This document shows, in pieces, positions 7,721 to 14,530 of a stretch of 16,770 bases of DNA. The notes beneath the pieces are model-generated. The model was not told the DNA's origin. It worked only from the letters and a program-made list of their open reading frames with translations, and did not search any database. Source of the DNA: Candidatus Aminicenantota bacterium. Lineage in GTDB: Bacteria > Acidobacteriota > Aminicenantia > Aminicenantales > Aminicenantaceae. The first letter of the stretch is position 1; each line of letters opens with the position of its first letter. Where the stretch lies: the NCBI GenBank assembly GCA_016926925.1, contig JAFGNQ010000158.1, positions 1 to 16,770 of the forward strand, read 5' to 3'. The translations under genes and the position numbers were made by a program.

Positions 7721-7754
7721 AGACACAAAAATCTTGGAGATAGGGAATTTTCAG
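7703..7754. repeat. 8-bp inverted repeat at the broken end of the transporter remnant
   Basis: CTGAAAAT at 7703-7710 is the exact reverse complement of ATTTTCAG at 7747-7754, with 36 bases between. The left arm lies in the last codons of the TauE/SafE remnant, near the point where family resemblance ends. It could form a hairpin in RNA or mark a deletion joint. Chance is also possible in this AT-rich stretch. Confidence 0.3.
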
Positions 7755-7852
7755 TCAGAGGAACTTATGCTGGTATTCGTACGTATTAAGAAATAGATAG
7801 TACAAAGGTTTGTCTGTTTGAGATTTTTAATCTTTCCGAGAGGAGCTTCCCT

Positions 7853-9790
7853 ATGAAAAAAATACTTCTATGCCTATCCGTCTGTTTGCTTTGTTTTTGC
7901 GGAAACGGATTAGCATCCCTGAGTCGACGCGTCGTTGACTACAAGATAAAGGCCAGGCTCATCCCTGAAGAAAAAACAGTTGCCGGTATGGAGACTTTGA
8001 CCTGGCGCAATGAATCGGATACGGCCGTCTCCGAGCTGCCTTTTCATCTTTATCTCAATGCATTCAAGAACAACCGGACGACATTCATGCGGGAAAGCGG
8101 AGGAGTCAGTCGTGGATTCAAGCTGGACAGTGAAAATTGGGGATATATCGAGATCACAAAAATACATGAGAGGACCGGCCGTGATCTGACCTCTCACATG
8201 TCCTTCATTCAACCGGACGATGGAAATTCGGACGACCAGACAGTGATGCAGGTTAGGCTGCCGCAGCCTGTTCTACCGGGAGAGTCGATCACGCTGGATA
8301 TCGAATTCACTGCTAAGCTGCCCAGGGTATTTGCCCGTTCCGGGTTCTACGAGAATTTTTTTATGGTTGCGCAGTGGTTCCCCAAAATCGGAGTCTTCCA
8401 GGAAGGCCGCTGGAACTGCCATCAATACCACAGCCATTCGGAATTCTTTGCTGATTTTGGCGTCTACGAGGTCGAAATCACCGTCCCGAAAGAGTATATC
8501 GTCGGAGCTACAGGGAGGCGAATCAATGAAGCCGAGAACGGTGACGGCACGGTAACTTACACCCACTATCAGGAAGATGTCCATGACTTCGCTTGGACTG
8601 CCTGCCCGGATTTCGTGGTAATCAGAGAGAAATTCACGTTGGAGAAACCTCCTGTCGAAACTGAGATGATACTCTTGCTTTACCGTGGCCATCTGAGGCT
8701 CAAGGAAAGATTCCGGGAATCTCTCAAAAACGGCCTCACCTTTTACAGTCGGAATTACGGTGCTTACCCATATCCGACGATCACGCTCGTCGACCCTCCG
8801 TTCAAAGCTCTTGGTGCTGGAGGAATGGAATATCCGACGCTGTTCACCTCCATGGGCGCCTGGTTTATGCCCGATGGCCTGCGGCTTCCGGAAATGGTTA
8901 CCATCCATGAGTTCGGCCATGGCTACTGGTACGGAATGGTCGCTTCGAACGAGTTCGAAGAGGCCTGGCTGGACGAAGGGTTCAACTCCTACTCGGAGAT
9001 CAAAGCCATGGAAAAGTACTACGGTCCACATGGATCGATGTTGAAGATCGGTCCCATTGCCGTCAATGACACCGATTATCACCGTTCCGGGGTTATCGGG
9101 TCCGGCCGATTGGATCCGATCCTCCGCAAAAGCTGGGAATTTTACAACGGAGGCAGCTATTCGCTCAATGTTTATTCCAAAGCAGCCCTCACGTTGCTGA
9201 CTTTGGAGAGATTTCTCGGGGAGGAGGTGATGGCGGATATCATGAAGGCTTACTTTGAAGAGTGGAAATTCAAACACCCAAAAACCGAAAATTTTATCGC
9301 CGTGGCTGAAAAAGTGAGCGGACGGGATTTGAGCTGGTTTTTCGACCAGTTTTTGAAGAGCCCGGATAAGCTCGATTATGCCATCGGAACAATACGCTCT
9401 GTCGAGATCCCCGAGCCTGAAGGATTCTTCAAAGGAGCCCTTAAAAAACCCAGCAATCAAAAAAATGCGCAGAAAGAACCATTGTACAGGAACGAAGTCA
9501 CGGTAGTGCGGAAGGGAGAAATCGTCTTTCCCCAGGAAATTCTCGTTACCTTTGAGAACGGAGAAGAGGTTCGGGAAGAATGGGACGGGCGCGGACGGTG
9601 GAAGAAGTATGTCTATGAAAGGTCATTCCGCTTGAAATCTGCACAAATCGATCCTGAAGGTAAAATGGTGCTCGATATCGATACCATCAACAATTCGGCT
9701 GTATTGAAACCGAACACAAACGTGCCGCTGAAATATGGGCTGAGCTGGATGCTCAAATTTCAAAAGCTGCTGAGCTTTATTTCTATGTGA
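7853..9790 (+). CDS. Exported M1-family zinc aminopeptidase
   Basis: This 645-residue metallopeptidase should remove N-terminal amino acids from peptides in the periplasm. A signal peptide covers residues 1-21 (MKKILLCLSV start, likely cut after GLA). An N-terminal beta domain (about 27-260) precedes the catalytic domain. The substrate-binding motif is GAGGMEY (321-327), the family's GAMEN-type motif. The zinc site is HEFGH (352-356), with the third ligand E375 exactly 18 residues after the second His. The catalytic Tyr is probably Y441 in NVYSKAA. All active-site residues are present. A basic linker (about 528-545) leads to a beta-rich C-terminal part. GAGAGGAG at 7838-7845 lies seven bases before the ATG. 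The next gene starts within 20 bases and is probably co-translated. The family is certain; the natural substrate is unknown. Confidence 0.93.
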   Translation: MKKILLCLSVCLLCFCGNGLASLSRRVVDYKIKARLIPEEKTVAGMETLTWRNESDTAVSELPFHLYLNAFKNNRTTFMRESGGVSRGFKLDSENWGYIEITKIHERTGRDLTSHMSFIQPDDGNSDDQTVMQVRLPQPVLPGESITLDIEFTAKLPRVFARSGFYENFFMVAQWFPKIGVFQEGRWNCHQYHSHSEFFADFGVYEVEITVPKEYIVGATGRRINEAENGDGTVTYTHYQEDVHDFAWTACPDFVVIREKFTLEKPPVETEMILLLYRGHLRLKERFRESLKNGLTFYSRNYGAYPYPTITLVDPPFKALGAGGMEYPTLFTSMGAWFMPDGLRLPEMVTIHEFGHGYWYGMVASNEFEEAWLDEGFNSYSEIKAMEKYYGPHGSMLKIGPIAVNDTDYHRSGVIGSGRLDPILRKSWEFYNGGSYSLNVYSKAALTLLTLERFLGEEVMADIMKAYFEEWKFKHPKTENFIAVAEKVSGRDLSWFFDQFLKSPDKLDYAIGTIRSVEIPEPEGFFKGALKKPSNQKNAQKEPLYRNEVTVVRKGEIVFPQEILVTFENGEEVREEWDGRGRWKKYVYERSFRLKSAQIDPEGKMVLDIDTINNSAVLKPNTNVPLKYGLSWMLKFQKLLSFISM

Positions 9791-9804
9791 GGAAGGATGG
9801 AACG

Positions 9805-10701
9805 ATGAAAGTCATTCAAAGTTACGGCCAAGGAGTGGGAAGATCGGTCCAGGAAATGAAAATGGCGGTCCTCCTCTGGGTGTGCAATGCGTTTTTTGCT
9901 TCTAGCCTGTATTTTCTGGTATCGGGATATTTGAAGAATGCTTTGGGAAGCAGCTCTATCGCCGAGGACCTGGTCAGAAGATTTGATTTCGGGATTTTTA
10001 TCGAGCTGTTGATCCATAAGGGAGGGGCTGTCCGAACGATTATCTCGGCCGCTCTCGTTCTCGGGGTTCTCTATTTCTGGGTTTCCGTATTCCTGCACGG
10101 CGGTATTCTTCATACCCTGGTCCGCTCGCGAAACGCGGGCGATGGTGATGAAAAGCCGCGGCGCATCTCCCGTGTTTTTTTCGAGGGCGCCGGAAAATAT
10201 TTCGGACGCTTTTTCCGTTTGACCCTCTATTCCCTTCTGTTGTGGGTGGGGGGTGCCGTTCTTTTTCTGCTTTTCAATGCAGTCTTGAAACCATTCACGG
10301 CAAACGGACTGAATGAGAAGCTTGTATTCTATCTTGTTGCGCTCAGAGTTATCATCGGCGTCTTTCTGTTTTTCCTGATACGGATGATACTGGACTATGC
10401 GCGCGTGATGATCGTCCGGCAGGATATGCGGCATGTGTTCCGTGCTCTTTTGAAATCAGTAGGTTTTGTATTTACGAGGTTGGGCAAGACTTTAGGATTG
10501 TACTATCTGCTTGTCCTGACAGGGGTGGTTCTATTCTTGATCTATTGGGGCGTACAGAGCCTCATCCCCACCTATTCGTTTGTATCCATAATGCTCGCTT
10601 TCCTCGTCGGACAGATTTTTATTCTCAGCCGGGGATGGTTGAAGGTTCTGTTCCAGGCTGCTCAACTCCATTTTTTTTCCTTGACCCGAACGCAAACCTA
10701 A
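9805..10701 (+). CDS. Six-helix integral membrane protein of unknown function
   Basis: I do not recognise this 298-residue protein. It has about six hydrophobic segments, near residues 22-42, 76-97, 139-160, 174-196, 229-250 and 257-276. A basic loop (about 107-138) falls between the second and third, and another basic region (194-228) between the fourth and fifth. No catalytic motif is visible; the layout is like uncharacterised multi-pass families. The ATG at 9805 is preferred because GGAAGGA at 9791-9797 is seven bases upstream. A GTG at 9787 overlapping the M1 stop would add six residues but has no good Shine-Dalgarno. The 14-base spacing to the M1 peptidase gene suggests coupling and a shared role in the cell envelope. 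The gene ends 19 bases from the converging reductase gene. Confidence 0.7.
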   Translation: MKVIQSYGQGVGRSVQEMKMAVLLWVCNAFFASSLYFLVSGYLKNALGSSSIAEDLVRRFDFGIFIELLIHKGGAVRTIISAALVLGVLYFWVSVFLHGGILHTLVRSRNAGDGDEKPRRISRVFFEGAGKYFGRFFRLTLYSLLLWVGGAVLFLLFNAVLKPFTANGLNEKLVFYLVALRVIIGVFLFFLIRMILDYARVMIVRQDMRHVFRALLKSVGFVFTRLGKTLGLYYLLVLTGVVLFLIYWGVQSLIPTYSFVSIMLAFLVGQIFILSRGWLKVLFQAAQLHFFSLTRTQT

Positions 10702-10720
10702 AAAGCCTTCTATCATGAAT

Positions 10721-11731
10721 TCAGCTCAGGGGAAGCAGTGTTATCCTGGAATTGGCTTCCGTAAATGTTTTGTTTAACAACTTGGTGCATGCATACACTG
10801 TTTCTATTGCAGGCGATGAGGTGCCCGTCATGCGTGCGATTTCCAATATAGCACCGACCAGAGCTTCCAACTCGAGAGTACGGCCTGATTCGACATCTTG
10901 AAGCATGGAGGTTTTGTGGATGCCCACGCCTTCCGCACCGGCTATGCGTCTCTCGATGGTGTGGCGGAATGTGATTCCGATTTTCCCGGCGATTTCTTCT
11001 GCTTCGCGCATCATCTTAGCCGCCAAGGCTCTGGTTTCTGGAAATCGGCAAATGTCCACGAGCGTGGCGTGAGTCAGCGCGCTAATGGGATTGAACGATA
11101 ATGTCCCCCAGGCTTTTAGCCAAATCTCCGAGCGAAGATCGTCGAGGATATAGGACTTGAAATCAGCCTCGATCAGGGCTTTTTGAAGATCCAGACAACG
11201 CCTGCTTCCAGAGTCGTCAAGCTCTCCCAAAGAAAACCGGTTCCCATTCACCTGCCGGATCACTCCGGGTTCAACTACCGCAGCTGCAGGATAAGCGATG
11301 CAGCCGATGATCCGGTCCGATTCGATGTTTTTCTCGATAACGCCTAAGGGATCGAGCGATTCCAACCGCAGACCGTCGAATTCACCTCCGTGTTTTTTGA
11401 AGTACCACCAGGGAATACCGTTCTGAACCGTGACTATGCTCGTATCCGTGTGGAAGAGGGCCGGCAAGTGTTCTGCAACCTCCCTGATTTGGTGCGCTTT
11501 CACCGCAAGAATGACGTAATCCTGGGGGCCTGCTTCCTCATATACGTTGGTAAAACAGGCCTTTGTGATATGGTGCTCTCTCCCTTCTTGTGTTATAAGG
11601 CGTAATCCGTTTTTTTGGAAAGCCTCCAGCTGTTCTCCTTTATCGATAAAGCTGACATCTTGACCTGAAACGCTTAGATTGGCACCCAAAAATCCTCCGA
11701 TCGCTCCTGTACCGACTACACAGATCCTCAT
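10721..11731 (-). CDS. Ketopantoate-reductase-like NADPH-dependent dehydrogenase (PanE/ApbA family)
   Basis: The 336-residue cytosolic protein has the PanE/ApbA two-domain layout. The N-terminal Rossmann fold starts at residue 1 with the dinucleotide motif GTGAIGG (7-13). VQNGIPWW (102-109) carries the conserved Asn. K206 in EIWLKAWGTLSFNPIS is the usual catalytic lysine, with N214 behind it. HKTSMLQDVESGR (272-284) and E287 form the substrate-side segment. True PanE reduces 2-dehydropantoate to pantoate with NADPH. Here the gene closes a molybdenum hydroxylase operon, so it may act on another 2-oxo acid or on a product linked to the hydroxylase; that is inference from position. AGGAGA (11737-11742) lies five bases upstream of the ATG. 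The gap to the preceding gene is 78 bases. I leave out the panE symbol because the substrate is uncertain. Confidence 0.82.
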   Translation of the reverse strand: MRICVVGTGAIGGFLGANLSVSGQDVSFIDKGEQLEAFQKNGLRLITQEGREHHITKACFTNVYEEAGPQDYVILAVKAHQIREVAEHLPALFHTDTSIVTVQNGIPWWYFKKHGGEFDGLRLESLDPLGVIEKNIESDRIIGCIAYPAAAVVEPGVIRQVNGNRFSLGELDDSGSRRCLDLQKALIEADFKSYILDDLRSEIWLKAWGTLSFNPISALTHATLVDICRFPETRALAAKMMREAEEIAGKIGITFRHTIERRIAGAEGVGIHKTSMLQDVESGRTLELEALVGAILEIARMTGTSSPAIETVYACTKLLNKTFTEANSRITLLPLS

Positions 11732-11809
11732 CGCTTTCTCCTATCGTGTGTTGTTTCGTGGAAACTTATCGCATCCTCTTATACTTAAGAAATCCCGTCT
11801 TTTTGCTTA

Positions 11810-12247
11810 TCAGCTTGGTTGCGAAGTGTGGTCGTGGATGATTTTCCAGCCTTTCGGAGTTCTCTGAATGACGAGCGTGAACAGGCCCTTTTTTGTTGAA
11901 ATCTTCGTAGCTACTTCCCATCGACCCAGGACCAGGACAATGTCATCGGAAAGGACTTTGATTACCAGATCGGAGAAATCCAGCTTGCCCATATTCTCCC
12001 CGCTGTAATTGTTCTGATAGCGGGTGTGCAGAGCTTCCCAGCCCTGAAGCCTGTTGCCGCCGGATTGGAAGGTGAATTCGCCCGACTTCCAGTAGGATTG
12101 CATGAATTCTTCGAGATTCCCTTCGTTCCAGCTGGATTTTTGCTGATCGAGAATTCGGGTGATTTCGGTTTCTATTCGGGTGTCTCCGGCCGATGCCAAT
12201 GGAAGAATGATCCATAAAATGAGCACCCAAAGAACAGTTTTCTTCAT
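11810..12247 (-). CDS. Small exported NTF2-like (DUF4440/SnoaL-type) protein
   Basis: The 145-residue product has a clear signal peptide (MKKTVLWVLILWIILPLASA, cut after residue 20). An NTF2-like cone fold follows: a first helix with SSWNEGNLEEFMQSYW, a central GWEALHTRYQ helix, then beta strands ending GWKIIHDHTS. This matches the DUF4440/SnoaL-like group, which contains both small enzymes and ligand-binding proteins. No catalytic residues can be assigned. GGAGG (12252-12256) precedes the ATG by four bases. It is placed 43 bases after mocA and 78 before the reductase gene, so it may share their transcript. An exported protein in an otherwise cytosolic maturation operon is unusual. Its role is unknown. 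Confidence 0.75.
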   Translation of the reverse strand: MKKTVLWVLILWIILPLASAGDTRIETEITRILDQQKSSWNEGNLEEFMQSYWKSGEFTFQSGGNRLQGWEALHTRYQNNYSGENMGKLDFSDLVIKVLSDDIVLVLGRWEVATKISTKKGLFTLVIQRTPKGWKIIHDHTSQPS

Positions 12248-12290
12248 GTGTCCTCCATTTCCTGATGCGTCTTAAAGGACGTCACCCCGA

Positions 12291-12893
12291 TCATTGAGTT
12301 TCGTCTCCGGTTTTTTTCAACTCTCTGAAATAATCTTCCGGATAATCGATATCCTTGAGTATAGCCGGCGTAGCGACGGCCACTTCTTCGATGTCTCCGG
12401 CATGGTCGCGAATCAATGCTTTCAGCCCGATATCCTGATCGAGCTCCGCCACTTCAAGGCTGTACTTGGTATCGATGAGGATAGGGTGTCCGCGCTTGTT
12501 TTGGAAAACGGGAAGAACGATTCCTTTTCCTGTTTTCCGGTATGTATCGATGATTCGATCGATGACCTTACTCGGTACGGTGGGTTGGTCTCCCAGAATG
12601 ACGACAACAGCCTGCGCTTCTTTGGGGACGGCGTTGAATCCCGCCTGCACCGAAGAGAGCATGCCTTCTCGAAATCTGGGATTATCGACCTGTTTGACGG
12701 CAAAATTCTTCAATTTTTCTATGATTTTTTCTCTGTGTGCACCGAGTACGATCAACGTTATGTCCACTCCGGATTTCGTGACGTTTTCGACAACTTTTTC
12801 GATGAGGGTCTGTCGGCCGAATGGAAGGAGTTGTTTGGGTCGTCCCATCCTCTTGGATTCTCCCGCGGCAAGCACCAGTGCGCAGATCATCAT
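12291..12893 (-). CDS. mocA: Molybdenum cofactor nucleotidyltransferase, MocA-like
   Basis: The 200-residue NTP transferase most likely attaches CMP to molybdopterin, giving the cytosine dinucleotide cofactor used by many XDH-family hydroxylases. The N-terminal signature LVLAAGESKRMGRPKQLLP (6-24) is of the MocA type (LAAG...K.LLP), not the MobA type (LAGG...D K). ILGDQP (99-104) holds the metal-binding Asp. RGHP (134-137) and DIDYPEDY (181-188) complete the family pattern. Length is normal. Two ATG codons are possible, at 12893 and 12890. GGAG at 12897-12900 is three or six bases away, so the second may be used. The first overlaps the xdhC stop by four bases (ATGA), indicating translational coupling. 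Cytidylyl specificity is inferred from motif type. Confidence 0.87.
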   Translation of the reverse strand: MMICALVLAAGESKRMGRPKQLLPFGRQTLIEKVVENVTKSGVDITLIVLGAHREKIIEKLKNFAVKQVDNPRFREGMLSSVQAGFNAVPKEAQAVVVILGDQPTVPSKVIDRIIDTYRKTGKGIVLPVFQNKRGHPILIDTKYSLEVAELDQDIGLKALIRDHAGDIEEVAVATPAILKDIDYPEDYFRELKKTGDETQ

Positions 12894-13975
12894 TCACTCC
12901 GCAGCCGATCTTGAACTTGATTCCGAACGAGCACGAGCTCTGCGGCGATACTGACTGCGATTTCCTGAACGGTCTTGGATTGAATTGCGATTCCGATGGG
13001 GGCATGGATGCGGTCCCAAAGAGGAGGTGTCGCCAATCCCTCTTTCAGAAAGTTATCGTGCATGAGCTTTGTTTTGTGAGCACTCCCGATCATCCCGATA
13101 TAGGCCGCATCAGAGTCGATGCAACCCTTGAGAGCATCCGCATCCCGGCTGTGACCTCGGGTTACGATCACCACATAGGTATCCTGGGATATCGGCAAAT
13201 TTCGGATCGTTTTTCCTATGTCCCCGACGATGATCCTGTCCGCTTCCGGAAGGTTGTCCGCGTTGGCAAATTCGGATCTATCGTCGATAACAGTGACTTC
13301 AAAATCGAGAAGACTTCCCAAGTGCGCCAAGGCCCGGCCGATATGGCCCGCTCCCGCAATCACAAGATGGGATGGGGGGGATAGAGGTTCGAGAAAAAGG
13401 AGATTGCTGATTCCCGCTTCTCCGGTCTTTATTCTCAGCGACTTTAAAAGCTTGGGCTTTCCGGTCGACATGCATTTTTGCAGCTCATCCTGATAAAGAG
13501 GCCCCAGCCTTTCGGCGTGTTCTCCGTAGATTTGAGTTCTTTCTGTCCAGTGTCGTGCTATCGATACCTGCTCTCCGGCTAAAGGCTGGATGAAAGTAGA
13601 GAGGACACCCGGGATCCGGCTCTTAAGGCTCTCTTCCAAACTCAGGAACGTATCCTTGTGTTTTTCGGTTTCGGTATCGATGAGCACAACGGCCTCCCCT
13701 CCGCAGATGGCTTCCTCTTCCGATGTGACCTCACCTGTCAGGTTTACGGATAGCAGGAGAGACCTCTTTTCTCGAATCGCCCCGAGAGTCGCTTCCTGTG
13801 TCTTTGCTTCCAGAAGCCCTCCTCCGACCGTTCCATACAAAAGCCCGTCCGGAGAAAATACAGCTGAGGCTCCGGGAACTTGGGGACTGGAGCCTTTTGT
13901 CTCGATAATTGTCGCCAAGGTCAGAAATTCCTGCTTTTCCTCTTTGGATAAGAATTGAGAGTAAATGTTCTTCAT
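12890..13975 (-). CDS. xdhC: XdhC/CoxI-family molybdenum hydroxylase maturation factor
   Basis: XdhC proteins bind the finished molybdenum cofactor, promote its sulfuration and insert it into XDH-type apoenzyme. The 361-residue product has both family domains. The N-terminal XdhC/CoxI part has ETKGSSPQVPGA (25-36), GTVGGGLLE (48-56) and ICGGE (90-94), with the conserved Cys91. The C-terminal Rossmann part has GAGHIG (208-213), VIDDR (229-233), TRGHSRD (272-278), YIGMIGS (292-298), and an end segment IHAPIG...SKT..EIAVSIAAELV (323-349). The ATG at 13975 is chosen: AAAAGGA (13983-13989) is seven bases upstream, whereas the GTG at 13981 would be only one base away. It overlaps mocA by four bases and follows the NTPase gene by 17. 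The assignment is strong. Confidence 0.92.
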   Translation of the reverse strand: MKNIYSQFLSKEEKQEFLTLATIIETKGSSPQVPGASAVFSPDGLLYGTVGGGLLEAKTQEATLGAIREKRSLLLSVNLTGEVTSEEEAICGGEAVVLIDTETEKHKDTFLSLEESLKSRIPGVLSTFIQPLAGEQVSIARHWTERTQIYGEHAERLGPLYQDELQKCMSTGKPKLLKSLRIKTGEAGISNLLFLEPLSPPSHLVIAGAGHIGRALAHLGSLLDFEVTVIDDRSEFANADNLPEADRIIVGDIGKTIRNLPISQDTYVVIVTRGHSRDADALKGCIDSDAAYIGMIGSAHKTKLMHDNFLKEGLATPPLWDRIHAPIGIAIQSKTVQEIAVSIAAELVLVRNQVQDRLRSE

Positions 13976-13992
13976 AAACACGTCCTTTTCTA

Positions 13993-14514
13993 TCAGCCCG
14001 AATGATTCATAAAGTGAGAGACCATTCTTGAATAAACATCTGCATCCGTAATAGAGAATATTTCTTCAATCGCATCTCCAAGCTTCTTTCCGAGCGGCTC
14101 GAGCGTATTCGTCCTCACCGTGAGAAGTAGTCTCGGCGCCGAACGAAACAGTACCCGGCTCAGCGCAGGCCACAGCCCTTTCCCCTCCAATTCCAGAGGC
14201 CCGACTTCATCCACAATACAAATATCCGAGCTTACATCTTTAAAAATCAGATTCCGGGCTTTTTCGAGGGTGTCCGGAATGAAAAAAAACGGGCCGATTC
14301 TTTCCCAACCTATCTTTCCCCTTTTTCTTATAAAAGGGAAAGTTCGGTCTTTGGCCAGATCCAGCAAGTCGTATCCGAACAATTCGCCTGATTCAGGTGT
14401 GGATAAACTCAAAAAACCTCCTACTTGAATGCCTCCTTCACTGAGTTCGCGCCATAGCCGGAGGAGGAGAGTGGTTTTTCCTGATCGGACGGGTCCTGTC
14501 AATATATCGATCAC
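13993..14514 (-). CDS. THEP1-type P-loop nucleoside-triphosphatase (NTPase_1 family)
   Basis: The 173-residue protein fits the NTPase_1/THEP1 family. Its Walker A is GPVRSGKT (7-14), near the N-terminus as usual. The second nucleotide motif is IVDEVGPLEL (100-109) with D102 and E103. LLTVRTN (130-136) lies on the last core strands. Members hydrolyse ATP, GTP and other NTPs slowly, and their cellular role is poorly defined. Here it sits inside a molybdenum hydroxylase operon, 16 bases after the FAD subunit gene and 17 before xdhC. It may therefore assist cofactor maturation, in the manner of the P-loop protein MobB beside MobA; this is inference. The start is GTG at 14514; no ATG and no strong Shine-Dalgarno lies between it and the preceding stop, which suggests coupled translation. 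Confidence 0.82.
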   Translation of the reverse strand: MIDILTGPVRSGKTTLLLRLWRELSEGGIQVGGFLSLSTPESGELFGYDLLDLAKDRTFPFIRKRGKIGWERIGPFFFIPDTLEKARNLIFKDVSSDICIVDEVGPLELEGKGLWPALSRVLFRSAPRLLLTVRTNTLEPLGKKLGDAIEEIFSITDADVYSRMVSHFMNHSG

Positions 14515-14530
14515 GGCGGAATCGGGATCC

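Noticed and set aside
7546..7743. 65-codon plus-strand frame in the gap before the M1 gene
   Set aside because: The transporter-like hydrophobic sequence is in another frame (7583-7720); this frame gives an Arg/Ser-rich, meaningless product.
8273..9460. 395-codon open frame on the minus strand
   Set aside because: It lies wholly antisense to the M1 peptidase gene, whose motifs are complete. The translation shows no family motif, and the frame is open as a by-product of the codon use of the real gene.
9787..9804. GTG start adding six residues to the membrane protein
   Set aside because: The ATG at 9805 has GGAAGGA at proper spacing, while the GTG lies within the M1 stop region without a good ribosome site.
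10721..11731. Naming the reductase panE with a role in pantothenate synthesis
   Set aside because: The fold and catalytic Lys fit, but no pan genes are near and the operon is for a molybdenum enzyme, so the substrate is open.
12294..12914. 206-codon open frame on the plus strand
   Set aside because: It is antisense to mocA, which carries the full nucleotidyltransferase signature and is coupled to xdhC.
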